Shown here one piece after another: positions 27,928 to 37,056 of a DNA stretch of 64,000 nucleotides (position 1 is the first letter of the stretch; each line of letters begins with the position of its first letter). The stretch covers positions 620,001-684,000 of the forward strand of contig NZ_CP040755.1 in NCBI RefSeq assembly GCF_024585285.1, written 5' to 3'. The translations under genes were made by a program, and so were the position numbers. The notes beneath the pieces were generated by a model, which did no database searches, had not been told where the DNA came from, and saw only the letters and a list, made by a program, of their open reading frames with translations. The DNA is from Colwellia sp. M166. Its GTDB lineage: Bacteria; Pseudomonadota; Gammaproteobacteria; Enterobacterales; Alteromonadaceae.

Positions 27928-28590
27928 TTAACTGCTGACCTTGGCATTGTAGAGTGAATACGATAAAGCCAATAACAAACATAAGCCCGCAGGAATAAAT
28001 AACGCGTGGAATTTATAAAGGCTAAAAAAGAATGCGCCTGAAGTACCGCCCATGATAAAACCGGTAATAATCAAAACTAACAACAGTGCTTTGCGTTTAT
28101 CAAACACTTCGCCCCGCAACTTAGCTCCTAACATAATACCTAAGTCGGTAAATATACCGGTAACATGAGTGGTTCTGATAATAGCGCCACTAAAGGTGCT
28201 CGCAAGTGCATTTTGAAGTCCACAAGCTGCTGAAGCTAAGTAATGGCCGTTAAGAGAGTCATTGGTTAAGAAGTATGTCGCACCAAGAAGAAATATCACT
28301 TCAACATAAAGTAAGCCACTGTAATTACGGCCTAACTTTAAAGCCCCATTACGTAAAAAATAACCGGATATCGCAGCACCAATAACAAAACTAACAATAA
28401 CGATTGATAAATGCAGTACATCCGAGGCCGTTGAATTGAACATACCGGTGCCAATCAGTGTGGCTGTGCCTGATAAATGTGAAATAGATTGATGTTTAAA
28501 CCCAAGTAAGCCAATAGCATTAACAAGCCCAGCAATGAGTGCAAGCAAAAATGAACCATATTCTACCCAGCGAGGTAATTTTGAAATCAC
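27928..28590 (-). CDS. YoaK family (DUF1275) membrane protein
   Basis: The 220-residue protein has six predicted membrane helices and the family features AGLVNAIGLLGF, SHLSGT, CGLQNALASTFSGAIIRTTHVTG and TDLGIMLG. DUF1275/YoaK proteins have no established role. It is divergent from the antiporter gene across a 708-bp spacer. Confidence 0.85.
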   Translation of the reverse strand: MISKLPRWVEYGSFLLALIAGLVNAIGLLGFKHQSISHLSGTATLIGTGMFNSTASDVLHLSIVIVSFVIGAAISGYFLRNGALKLGRNYSGLLYVEVIFLLGATYFLTNDSLNGHYLASAACGLQNALASTFSGAIIRTTHVTGIFTDLGIMLGAKLRGEVFDKRKALLLVLIITGFIMGGTSGAFFFSLYKFHALFIPAGLCLLLALSYSLYNAKVSS

Positions 28591-29298
28591 GACAACCCTT
28601 AATGTGCATTTTAATTAGGACGTTACAGTTATTTTATTCTCAAAAAACCAAATGTAAACTGAATATAAATAACCAAAACTAAACCGGCCTTGCTGAAACC
28701 TTACGACACGATGTTATAACCCCTTACTATCAACCTGATGACATCATTTTTAATGATTCTGACATTGCATGGAAAAGGGATTTTGTCCTACATTTAGCTC
28801 ATAGTAAATGATGAGCTAAAATACTGAGTTTTATTTAGTCATATCTCTGAGTAAGTCTGGCGAACAATCAACTCTTAGCACTAGCGTCAGTGCTAATTTA
28901 GTAAAGGTTTACGATGACTTAGCTTATCTTATTATTCGATTACTGATAAGTGAAGCTTCTATAAATCTTTCTAGGTAATTAGATCAGGATCATTTACTCG
29001 TCAATTACGCGCTAAATATTCTAACAAGTACATTGTCTAAAGCCAATTTGCCTGAGCTTTTGAACGAGCGATTAACAGAAAAGACCAATTTACACACAAA
29101 TCGTTTAAAACTAACACAATTAAACGTTCAGCATAAATAACGCAAGCTGATTAATAAGATTAACGCGCTAAGCTGTGGGTATAATACAGTGTAGAGAGGT
29201 GAATAGATTAAGAGCTAAACCAAGGTTATGTATATTAAAAAAAGTACTAACATTATAAAAATGCAGTTGTTAATTAACATTATTAAAAAGAGAATCAT
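28591..29298. other. 708-bp spacer with a possible decayed reading frame
   Basis: On the plus strand one frame is open from 28820 to 29140 except for a single TAA at 28976-28978, giving 52 and 53 codons on either side. The second half ends LTEKTNLHTNRLKLTQLNV, with a coding-like look. I recognise no family and no start codon context, so this may be chance or a gene remnant. The antiporter promoter must lie near 29200. Confidence 0.3.
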
Positions 29299-31182
29299 AT
29301 GTTAGAAATGGCAGTCATCTATTTAGCCGCAGCCATTGTCGCTGTGCCGATTGCAAAGCGATTAGGCTTAGGCTCTGTGCTAGGTTATCTCATTGCAGGT
29401 ATTATTATTGGGCCTTTTGCCTTCGGACTTGTTGGCGATCAAACTGATGTTATGCACTTTGCTGAGTTCGGTGTGGTGATGATGTTGTTTTTAGTTGGCT
29501 TAGAGCTACAACCTTCAAGGTTATGGAAACTTAGGCATTCCATTATGGGCTTAGGTGGACTGCAAGTTTTGCTGACAAGTTCGCTATTTTTTGTTGTTGG
29601 CTATTTTATTTTAAACTTACGCTGGGAAACGGCTTTAGCTATAGGCTTAATGCTTGCGTTATCATCAACCGCAATTGTATTACAGACCTTAGCTGAAAAA
29701 GGTTGGATCAAACAAGAAGCGGGACAAAATGCTTTTTCAGTCTTGCTATTTCAAGATATTGCCGTTATTCCGATTTTAGCATTATTGCCCTTGCTAGCCT
29801 TTACTGAAATTAGCCATGTTGCCTCCAGCCATAGCAATTTAATTGAACATTTACCTGTTTACGCTCAGGTATTAATATCTTTAGCGACCATTGCCGCGAT
29901 CATTTTTTCTGGTCGATATATTTCTGCACCACTTTTTCGTTATATCGCGGAAACACGCTTGCGCGAGCTGTTTACCCTTTTTGCCTTATTTTTAGTGATC
30001 GTTATTGCTGTCGTTATGCAAAAAATTGGTTTATCACCAGCACTGGGCACATTTTTAGCCGGTGTAGTATTAGCAGAAAGTGAATTCAGACATGAATTAG
30101 AAGTTGATATTGAACCTTTTAAAGGTTTATTACTTGGGTTATTTTTTATCACTGTAGGGGCATCAATCGATTTTCCGCTATTAATTGAGCAATTTAGCAA
30201 CGTCATGATCTTTGTCATGGGTTTAATTGTCATTAAAGCATTGGTGTTATATGCCCTTGCTTACGTTTTTAACATTAAAAGCAAACAAAAGTTGCTGTTC
30301 ACATTGGCCCTAGCGCAAGGTGGAGAGTTTGCCTTTGTTTTGCTCTCTCTCACCAGCTCACTAGAAATTCTGACTGTTGAACAAACCAAGTTAACCACCT
30401 TAGTAGTTGCTATATCTATGCTAATGGCCCCTTTACTATTGATGTTTTATGAAAAAATAATCAACCGAGAAGATAACGCACAGCAAGCCTTTGATGAACC
30501 TGAAAAAATAGAAGCCACTAAAAATGTCATCATTGCGGGTTATGGTCGTTTTGGTCAAGTTATTGGTCGTTTATTGACAGCACAAGGTTATCATTTATCA
30601 ATTTTGGACCATAGCCCGAGCCAAATAGAACTATTAAGACGTTTTGGCAACAAAGTTTTTTATGGTGATGCAGCACGTAAAGACTTGCTAGAAGCGTCAG
30701 GCGCTAATGAAGCACAACTGCTAGTGATAGCAATTGATGATGCGGATAAAATACTGGAAATAGCGACACTGGCCCAAAAGCACTACCCTGGGTTAAAAAT
30801 TGTCGCGCGGGCAATTGATCGTCGCCATGCCTACCAATTAATGAATCTTGGCATTACTGCTTTTAAACGCGAAACCTTTGATTCCGCGCTTAATCTAGGG
30901 GTCGAAGCTCTGGCATTGTTAGGTAATGAGCAGAAAAATGCTGAACGCGCGGGTAGAATATTCGCCCGGCATGATAACGAATCATTAGTCGCTTTAGCTA
31001 GCTTATGGGGTGATGATCACAGCTACGGTATCGCGGTAAGACAACGCACTGCAGATTTAAAACAAGTGTTAAGCACAGATAAAGCAGAGCAAGATAAGCT
31101 AAACACTTGTCGTAATAGTGACGGTAGCCCTTGTGAAGATAGTGACAAAAATGCTGTTACAACAGCGCCAATAACAAATTAA
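29299..31182 (+). CDS. CPA2 cation:proton antiporter, KefB/KefC-like
   Basis: The 627-residue protein has about twelve membrane helices (residues 1-385), including GLELQPSRLWKLR and LALSSTAIVLQTL, then a TrkA-N/RCK domain beginning VIIAGYGRFGQVIGRLL near residue 413 with the downstream VFYGDAARKDLLEASG. Kef systems release potassium in exchange for protons when electrophiles are bound as glutathione adducts. The C-terminal 60 residues are polar and poorly conserved. A LysR gene follows after 11 bp, so the two are likely co-transcribed. Confidence 0.88.
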   Translation: MLEMAVIYLAAAIVAVPIAKRLGLGSVLGYLIAGIIIGPFAFGLVGDQTDVMHFAEFGVVMMLFLVGLELQPSRLWKLRHSIMGLGGLQVLLTSSLFFVVGYFILNLRWETALAIGLMLALSSTAIVLQTLAEKGWIKQEAGQNAFSVLLFQDIAVIPILALLPLLAFTEISHVASSHSNLIEHLPVYAQVLISLATIAAIIFSGRYISAPLFRYIAETRLRELFTLFALFLVIVIAVVMQKIGLSPALGTFLAGVVLAESEFRHELEVDIEPFKGLLLGLFFITVGASIDFPLLIEQFSNVMIFVMGLIVIKALVLYALAYVFNIKSKQKLLFTLALAQGGEFAFVLLSLTSSLEILTVEQTKLTTLVVAISMLMAPLLLMFYEKIINREDNAQQAFDEPEKIEATKNVIIAGYGRFGQVIGRLLTAQGYHLSILDHSPSQIELLRRFGNKVFYGDAARKDLLEASGANEAQLLVIAIDDADKILEIATLAQKHYPGLKIVARAIDRRHAYQLMNLGITAFKRETFDSALNLGVEALALLGNEQKNAERAGRIFARHDNESLVALASLWGDDHSYGIAVRQRTADLKQVLSTDKAEQDKLNTCRNSDGSPCEDSDKNAVTTAPITN

Positions 31183-31193
31183 GCGAGTGTAAA

Positions 31194-32096
31194 ATGCTGA
31201 GGATTTCTCTAGAACAATGGCGTATGTTTCATGCGGTAGTTGAATTTGGTGGTTTTAATCAAGCATCACAAGGTGTTCATAAAAGCCAATCAAGTATTCA
31301 TAATGCGGTTAGCAAAATAGAAGAGTCATTAGATGTAAAGCTATTCAAAATAGTTGGCCGAAAAACAGTATTAACAGAAGCCGGTCAATTAATGTTGCAA
31401 CGGGCAGATTATTTACTAGCAGAAGCTAGGAAAATTGAAGCTATTGGCCACACCTTAAGCCAAGGCATTGAAACTAAACTAAAAGTTGCTGTTGATGAAA
31501 TATTTCCTCGCTCGGTGTTATATCAAGTACTTGAAAATGTTTCCGTACAATATCCTTTACTGCAAATTGAATTAATTGAAACCATACTCAGCGGCGCTAG
31601 TGAGTTACTAGGTAAGGATGATGTTGAAATTGCTATATCACCTATTTCGCTAGGTGCTGGCTTTAGTGAAAGCTTGTGCTATATCACCTTTAACGCTGTT
31701 GCTAGCCCTACTCACCCTTTGCATAAACTTAAGCGCAAGCTCAGCTTAGAAGACCTGAAGTCTTACCGACAAATAGTGGTGCGAGATTCAGCACAGCTAA
31801 ATAAAGACAACAAAGTCAGTGAAGGCTGGCTAGAAGCAAATCAGCGCTGGACAGTTAGCCATTTGCAAAGTTCAATTGACATGATTTGTCAGGGCTTAGG
31901 TTTTGCTTGGTTACCTGTTAACTTAATTGAGCAACACCTGAACAATAAGCAACTAATACCCTTAAAGTTAAATGAGAATAGACAACGCTCTACCCAACTT
32001 TATCTTACATTTAAAGATGGTGACTCACTTGGCCCTGCCGCTAGAAGTTTTATAACAGAGCTGAGGTTACAATGCCTGAACTTGCAAAACACTTAA
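31194..32096 (+). CDS. LysR family regulator
   Basis: The 300-residue protein has an N-terminal winged helix (FGGFNQASQGVHKSQSSIHNA, split; AVSKIEESLDVKLFKI) and a LysR substrate domain with FAWLP late. It sits 11 bp after the antiporter gene and 119 bp before the pirin gene; the latter is a plausible target. Confidence 0.85.
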   Translation: MLRISLEQWRMFHAVVEFGGFNQASQGVHKSQSSIHNAVSKIEESLDVKLFKIVGRKTVLTEAGQLMLQRADYLLAEARKIEAIGHTLSQGIETKLKVAVDEIFPRSVLYQVLENVSVQYPLLQIELIETILSGASELLGKDDVEIAISPISLGAGFSESLCYITFNAVASPTHPLHKLKRKLSLEDLKSYRQIVVRDSAQLNKDNKVSEGWLEANQRWTVSHLQSSIDMICQGLGFAWLPVNLIEQHLNNKQLIPLKLNENRQRSTQLYLTFKDGDSLGPAARSFITELRLQCLNLQNT

Positions 32097-32215
32097 CAAT
32101 AAGGACTTTATAAACATTCTTAAAATACGAATAACATATACTAATAATGCTAATTTTAAGCTGTAAATAAGAACGATATAATCACTTCAAGTAAATCAAT
32201 TGAAGGCGTTTATCC

Positions 32216-32908
32216 ATGAAATATATTAGAAAGTCAGCAGATCGAGGCAAAGCAAATTTTGGCTGGTTAGATAGCAAACATAGTTTTTCGTTTGGTAATT
32301 ACTACGACAAAAAACATATGGGTGTTTCGGTGTTACGGGTAATCAACGATGACATGGTTATGCCAGGTAAAGGTTTTGGTGAACATGGTCACCGCGATAT
32401 GGAAATTATTTCCTATGTTATCGAAGGCGCGCTACAACACGAAGATAGTACTGGAAACAGCTATAAAGTACCTGCCGGTGACGTGCAGCGTATGAGTGCT
32501 GGTCGTGGTGTAATGCACTCTGAGTTTAATGCTTCAAAAAAAGATAAAGTAAAATTTTTGCAAATTTGGATACAACCTAATATCACCGGCATTAAACCGA
32601 GTTATCAGCAAAAGAGTATTCGCCAAAAAGGTCAATTAACCTCATTAGTTAACCCTAATGGTGATAACGGCGCTTTGTCAATCAACCAAGATGCAAGCTT
32701 GTCACGTTTAGTGTTGAAAAAAGGTGAAGATATTACCTTTAACACCAAACAACGTATTGGCTATTTACATATCATTAAAGGCCAATTAAAAGCTAACACT
32801 GAACAATTTTCAGCCGGTGATGGCTTTGCGGTTGAAGCCGAACAAGTACTAGAAATAAATGCACACTCAGGTGTTGAAGCGCTATGGTTTGATTTACCCA
32901 TCGTTTAA
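32216..32908 (+). CDS. Pirin family protein
   Basis: The 230-residue bicupin keeps the metal ligands of pirins: H57 and H59 in GEHGHRDME, and H101 and E103 in GVMHSEF. Bacterial pirins such as YhhW have quercetinase activity; others bind pyruvate dehydrogenase or act in stress response. The overall length and the N-terminal RKSADRGKANFGWLDSKHSF fit the family. It follows the LysR gene and precedes a TSUP exporter. Confidence 0.92.
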   Translation: MKYIRKSADRGKANFGWLDSKHSFSFGNYYDKKHMGVSVLRVINDDMVMPGKGFGEHGHRDMEIISYVIEGALQHEDSTGNSYKVPAGDVQRMSAGRGVMHSEFNASKKDKVKFLQIWIQPNITGIKPSYQQKSIRQKGQLTSLVNPNGDNGALSINQDASLSRLVLKKGEDITFNTKQRIGYLHIIKGQLKANTEQFSAGDGFAVEAEQVLEINAHSGVEALWFDLPIV

Positions 32909-32974
32909 CTTATGGATGTTTGGAAATAGAAAGTTGAGTTTAAATAATTTAATAAAGGCAAAGTTGTAATTAAT

Positions 32975-33703
32975 ATGGAAATATCAGCAATAATACTTAT
33001 CGCTAGTGTAGTGTTACTTATTGGTATTTCCAAATCAGCTTTTGCGGGTGCACTTGGCATATTTGCCGTACCGATTTTAATGTTTAAATTCAGCGCTATT
33101 GAAGCAATAACCTTGATGCTACCCTTGCTGATTATCGCAGATATGATGAGCGTAAAAATTTTTTGGAAAAAGTGGGACAAAGCGCTATTGGCCAAGTTAA
33201 TACCCGGCGCCATTATCGGTATTGTCTGCGCTAATTTACTGATGGACTTTGTTAACGCAGATCATCTACGTTTTTTTATCGCCTTTATTTGTATTGCCTT
33301 TGCGGTTAAAAATATGGGCTTTAAAAAACGGCAACTCAGCTTGGTTAATAATCGCTTCGGCGCGTATGTTATGTCTGCAACGTCAGGCATAACCAGTACA
33401 TTAGTTCACGCCGGCGGCCCGCCCTTAATCATCTACTTTACCGCTATAGGTTTAGCGCAAACGAAATTTGTTGCAACCGCAGCCGCCTTTTTTGCCATCA
33501 TGAACATTGTTAAATTAATCGCTGTTGTTTCTTTAGGGCTACTATCACTTGATACGATATTAACCGCACTGGCTTTTTTTCCTTTAGCGTTCCTAGGTAA
33601 TTGGCTAGGGGTTAAAATTAATCAACATTTAGATAAACAACTGTTTTTAAAAGTAATGAATTATCTACTTTTAATTCTAGGTATTTGGCTTTTGTCTCAG
33701 TAA
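32975..33703 (+). CDS. TSUP (TauE/SafE) family permease
   Basis: The 242-residue protein has about eight membrane helices with the two TSUP half-motifs: GISKSAFAGALGIFAVPIL near the N-terminus and GITSTLVHAGGPPLIIYF in the middle. Members export sulfite, sulfoacetate or related sulfur-containing anions. It follows the pirin gene by 66 bp on the same strand; the substrate is not indicated by the neighbours. Confidence 0.88.
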   Translation: MEISAIILIASVVLLIGISKSAFAGALGIFAVPILMFKFSAIEAITLMLPLLIIADMMSVKIFWKKWDKALLAKLIPGAIIGIVCANLLMDFVNADHLRFFIAFICIAFAVKNMGFKKRQLSLVNNRFGAYVMSATSGITSTLVHAGGPPLIIYFTAIGLAQTKFVATAAAFFAIMNIVKLIAVVSLGLLSLDTILTALAFFPLAFLGNWLGVKINQHLDKQLFLKVMNYLLLILGIWLLSQ

Positions 33704-33752
33704 ATATGTGGCCATAGCACGGTTATATTTGTAGATACTGGCAATTAGTTTT

Positions 33753-34319
33753 TTAGTCAGGTTTTCGCGCTAACATAGTCGCAAACTGTAATTTTGCCCC
33801 ATTATGCATAGTACCAACATCTTCATTGTACTTAATAAATTCCCAACCATCATAAGCTTCACGTAATTGCCCCGTTTTTAGGGTAAATGGAAAGCGTACT
33901 GGGCATGGGTGCTCTTCAGTGCTCATGGCGCATACAATTAAGTTATAGCCTCCAGACAGCGTTCGCTTTTGGATATCAGCTATAACGTCATCAACACGAG
34001 ATGGGTCGATAAACATTAACGTTACGGTACAGGAAATAAAACCATAGTCTTCACTAAGGCTTGCATTATTAATATCGTACACCTGCGGCTTAATATTATT
34101 CATATTTTGTTCAAGACTAATACTTTGCAGCATATCAATAGCCCCTGCATTGGTGTCTATCGCGGTAACATTAAACCCGAGTTGGCTGAGATACAGAGCA
34201 TTACGACCATTTGAACAGCCCATATCTAAGGCATGGCATGGTTTAACAATTTTGCATGCTTCGACAACTTCGCTATGCACAGGAGTTAAGCCGTAGCGGC
34301 TATTTAGATCTTCTATCAT
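33753..34319 (-). CDS. tehB: SAM-dependent methyltransferase, TehB-like
   Basis: The 188-residue protein has the class I methyltransferase motif ALDMGCSNGRNALYLSQLGFNV (in part LDMGCSNGRN) at about residues 31-50 and IDTNAGAID as motif II. The compact length and the late VRFPFTLKTGQLREAYDGWEF segment (in part) match TehB-type tellurite/thiopurine methyltransferases. It is convergent with the TSUP gene; its upstream side is the tRNA-Ser tail array B. Confidence 0.8.
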   Translation of the reverse strand: MIEDLNSRYGLTPVHSEVVEACKIVKPCHALDMGCSNGRNALYLSQLGFNVTAIDTNAGAIDMLQSISLEQNMNNIKPQVYDINNASLSEDYGFISCTVTLMFIDPSRVDDVIADIQKRTLSGGYNLIVCAMSTEEHPCPVRFPFTLKTGQLREAYDGWEFIKYNEDVGTMHNGAKLQFATMLARKPD

Positions 34320-34488
34320 GGTAACAACTTAGTTTTGAAATAAAGGCCGTTATCTTACTACTGATGTAACTCGACTGAATATCAATAGTCATATTTTCTA
34401 GATTTCACTTGACCTTAATCAACAACATTCACTGTTGAGATCGGATATTTTGCATTCCCATTAATAATATTTTTTATATTCAGTAAGC

Positions 34489-34757
34489 AAAAAGCCTGTC
34501 AATCTTTTGATTAACGGGCTTCTATTTAATGTGGCGGTGAGATAGAGCTTTGAACTCTACTCGAAGGTTTAGCGCTACAAACCTCTTTCTAAAATAAACG
34601 CTCAGATAGCAAAAAGCCCGTCACTTTCGTAACGGGCTTTTCTTAATGTGGCAGTGAGATAGAGATTTGAACTCTACTCGAAGGTTTAGCGCTACAAACC
34701 TCTTTCTAAAATAAACGCTCAGATAGCAAAAAGCCCGTCACTTTCGTAACGGGCTTT
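34489..34757 (-). repeat. tRNA-Ser tail array B: two tandem partial tRNA copies with terminators
   Basis: After the tRNA on the minus strand come two units at an exact 117-bp period. Each partial copy (34700-34649, 34583-34532) runs from the variable arm to CCA, followed by a Rho-independent hairpin: 34728-34757 directly after the tRNA, 34611-34640, and 34489-34521. The copies form AGGTTT/AAACCT (a variable-arm hairpin different from the tRNA's own AAGGG/CCCTT) and keep the T-arm (TAGAG-TTCAAAT-CTCTA in unit 1). The units are closer to one another than those of array A, so they look younger or homogenised. Confidence 0.87.
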
Positions 34758-34765
34758 TCTGAATG

Positions 34766-34856
34766 TGGCGGTGAGATAGAGATTTGAACTCTAGAAGGGC
34801 TACAAACCCTTGCCGGTTTTCAAGACCGGTGCTTTCGACCACTCAGCCATCTCACC
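34766..34856 (-). tRNA. tRNA-Ser(UGA), copy B
   Basis: The same 91-nt tRNA-Ser(UGA) as at 4232-4322, same strand, with acceptor GGTGAGA/TCTCACC, anticodon TGA, long variable arm and encoded CCA. The duplicated stretch includes the leader up to the -10 box. The promoter spacer differs, so the copies are not a recent perfect duplication, or they are kept alike by gene conversion. Confidence 0.97.
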
Positions 34857-34893
34857 TGAAGTTAAAAAGCATTGCTGCTTCAGAACGAGGCGA

Positions 34894-34922
34894 ATATTAA
34901 AGACTCGATATTGTCTTGTAAA
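34894..34922 (-). promoter_or_regulatory. Promoter of tRNA-Ser copy B
   Basis: TTTACA (34922-34917), a 17-bp spacer and TAATAT (34899-34894) on the minus strand, followed by the GC-rich TCGCCTCG discriminator. Confidence 0.8.
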
Positions 34923-35018
34923 GCATTTATTCTATAAAAAAGTTTGTTTGCTAAAAAAATCAACAATTTGCCATTTATTTAAACAAATACTGTCAGTTTT
35001 TACATTTAAGGAAAGTTT

Positions 35019-35636
35019 GTGAGTGAAAAAAAACCTTGCCGTTGCCCATGGCTTGATACATCAAAGCCAGATTATGTTGCTTATCATGATGAAGAATGGG
35101 GCGTACCCGTACTAGATGATAATAAAATGTTTGAATACCTTGTGCTTGAATCTGCGCAAGCAGGATTAAGCTGGTACACAATTTTAAAAAGACGTGATGG
35201 CTACAGAAAAGCCTTTGCCAATTTTGATGTCGATAAAGTTGCAAAATTCACTTCTGAAGATGAAGCTCGTTTAGTGCTAGATGCTGGAATTATTCGCCAT
35301 AAAGGTAAGATTGCCGCGACAGTCAATAATGCAAAGTGCTTTATCGCAATTCAACAGGAGTTTGACAGTTTTATTAACTACATTTGGTCTTTCGTTGATA
35401 ATAAGGTGCAAGTCAATAGTGTAAAAGAGTTGGGGGACTACCCTGCTACCTCGCCAATATCAGATACCTTAAGTAAAGATTTAAAGCAACGTGGCTTTAA
35501 GTTTGTTGGTTCGACGATTATTTATGCGCATTTACAAGCGGCAGGTTTGATCAATGATCACAGTAGCAATTGCTATAGAAAGCAGGAAGTTATCGACAGC
35601 TACGAAAAACTTGGTGTTGCTTGGCAGCAATGCTAA
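35019..35636 (+). CDS. tag: DNA-3-methyladenine glycosylase I
   Basis: Tag removes 3-methyladenine from alkylated DNA. The 205-residue protein has the zinc ligands C9 and H23 (CPWL, YHDEEWGVP) and the C-terminal H-x3-C (NDHSSNCY), and the active-site E44 in LESAQAGLSW. The start is GTG 35019, preceded by AAGGAAA six bases upstream. The gene is divergent from tRNA-Ser copy B; its promoter must overlap the tRNA promoter region. Confidence 0.95.
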   Translation: MSEKKPCRCPWLDTSKPDYVAYHDEEWGVPVLDDNKMFEYLVLESAQAGLSWYTILKRRDGYRKAFANFDVDKVAKFTSEDEARLVLDAGIIRHKGKIAATVNNAKCFIAIQQEFDSFINYIWSFVDNKVQVNSVKELGDYPATSPISDTLSKDLKQRGFKFVGSTIIYAHLQAAGLINDHSSNCYRKQEVIDSYEKLGVAWQQC

Positions 35637-35901
35637 CCATTAAAACCTAAATAATTCATTGAGCGGAGTTATTCGTATTCGGCACAATAATGACTGTTAC
35701 AAACTTTGACAATTTATTGATGAATATCAGCTATGTTAAAGATAGTAATTAAAAAAATAGCATGCCATAATATGTCAATATGGTTTGTGGTTAATTTTAA
35801 CTTGTAGTGTCAGAGTAAAGGTTAAATATTTGATTCATCCTTGAACTTTTGACATTTGACCATATCTAAAAAATATAATTAGCGAACTTAGAGGAAATTT
35901 T

Positions 35902-36567
35902 ATGCAATCAAATATTAGTTTAAATGCTAGTAGAAGTTCAGCGATTGAAATTAACAAGGTATTGAAAAATACTTATATGTTACTTTCGATGACTTTGGCG
36001 TTTAGTGCCGTAACGGCTGGTGTTTCTATGGCAATGGGCTTGTCTCATATGGCTGCCCTAGTAATGACCTTAGTTTCATTCGGTTTATTATTTGTTGTTA
36101 ATAAGAATGCCGATAAAGCGAGTGGTATTTTTTGGATTTTTGCCTTTACTGGTTTAATGGGGGCCTCTTTAGGACCAATGCTTAACTATTATGCTGCAAT
36201 GCCAAACGGTGCTTCATTAATTATGCAAGCATTAGGTGGTACGGCATTAATTTTCTTTGCACTTTCTGGCTACGCGTTAACCAGTAAAAAAGACTTCTCA
36301 TTTATGGGTGGTTTTTTAATGGTAGGTTTAATTGTTGCTGTTATTGCCATGGTAGCAAACATATTTTTCCAAATACCTGCGTTATCTTTAGCAATTAGTG
36401 CTGCAATTATTATGATCATGTCTGGTTTGATTTTATTTGATACTAGCCGTATTATTCACGGTGGTGAAACAAACTACATTCGTGCAACTGTTTCTCTATA
36501 CTTGAATATTTATAATATCTTCGTACATTTGTTAAGCCTGTTAGGTGTTTTCGGTGGCGATGACTAA
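35902..36567 (+). CDS. yccA: Bax inhibitor-1/YccA family membrane protein
   Basis: The 221-residue protein has seven membrane helices, a polar N-terminus, the LKNTYMLLSMTLAFSA first helix, and the ending ILFDTSRIIHGGETNYIRAT followed by LYLNIYNIFVHLLSLLG, all typical of YccA, an inhibitor or modulator of FtsH in E. coli. GAGGAAA precedes the ATG. It lies before the tus operon, as in other gammaproteobacteria, but with its own terminator after it. Confidence 0.93.
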   Translation: MQSNISLNASRSSAIEINKVLKNTYMLLSMTLAFSAVTAGVSMAMGLSHMAALVMTLVSFGLLFVVNKNADKASGIFWIFAFTGLMGASLGPMLNYYAAMPNGASLIMQALGGTALIFFALSGYALTSKKDFSFMGGFLMVGLIVAVIAMVANIFFQIPALSLAISAAIIMIMSGLILFDTSRIIHGGETNYIRATVSLYLNIYNIFVHLLSLLGVFGGDD

Positions 36568-36626
36568 TTAGCAGTTAAAAATCATTAAATGTGATTAGTA
36601 ATTGTTTATACTCTACGTATAAAATA

Positions 36627-36655
36627 TAAAGCCTCACTATTGAGGCTTTTTTATT
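36627..36655 (+). terminator. Terminator between yccA and tusD
   Basis: AAGCCTCA and TGAGGCTT form the stem with TTTTTT following on the plus strand, 24 bp before the tusD start. The tus transcript therefore needs read-through or a promoter in or near this hairpin. Confidence 0.85.
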
Positions 36656-36678
36656 ATCTGTTTTTAAGTAAGGCGATT

Positions 36679-37056
36679 ATGCAGAACACTTTAGCTTTGG
36701 TGGTTACTACACCGCCAAATAGTAATTTAACCACAAGCGCAATTAAGCTTGTGCAGACGGCAATTGAGAATAATATAAAACTTATTGGCGTGTTTTTTTA
36801 TCAGGATGGTGTGTTAAATGCAGCTAAGCACTTATCAATACCTAGCGATGAGTTCCAAGCATTATCCCGATGGCAGCAACTCAATAACGACTATAATGTA
36901 CCACTATATTTGTGTATTACAGCAGCTGAAAAACGTGGTTTAAGTGACGAATTAAGTAGTGATGAACATTCTAATATTGATGCCGCCTTTACGGTATCAG
37001 GTTTAGGTGAGTTAGTTGAGTTAACCAATAAAGCCGAACGTGTGGTGCAATTATAA
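36679..37056 (+). CDS. tusD: Sulfurtransferase TusD
   Basis: TusD is part of the TusBCD complex that passes persulfide sulfur from TusA to TusE for 2-thiouridine in tRNA wobble positions. The DsrE-like protein of about 125 residues has the active cysteine C79 (LYLCITAAEKRG) matching Cys78 of E. coli. An open frame begins earlier at 36640, but ATG 36679 matches the family start MQNTLALVVTTPP. Its stop overlaps tusC. Confidence 0.93.
   Translation: MQNTLALVVTTPPNSNLTTSAIKLVQTAIENNIKLIGVFFYQDGVLNAAKHLSIPSDEFQALSRWQQLNNDYNVPLYLCITAAEKRGLSDELSSDEHSNIDAAFTVSGLGELVELTNKAERVVQL

Noticed and set aside
32905..33213. Minus-strand frame opposite the TSUP gene
   Set aside because: It is a mirror of the membrane-protein codon pattern on the other strand, with no ribosome site.
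34489..34757. CRISPR-like array because of regular 117-bp repeats
   Set aside because: Units are tRNA fragments with terminators; there are no short repeats with unique spacers and no cas genes.
4232..34856. A genomic island bounded by two tRNA-Ser direct repeats
   Set aside because: The segment contains pyrC, yejKLM and tRNA-Pro in conserved orders, and no integrase, so it is ordinary chromosome.
34810..35022. Open frame over the tRNA-Ser copy B and its promoter
   Set aside because: It reads through the tRNA and ends at the tag start; no coding features.
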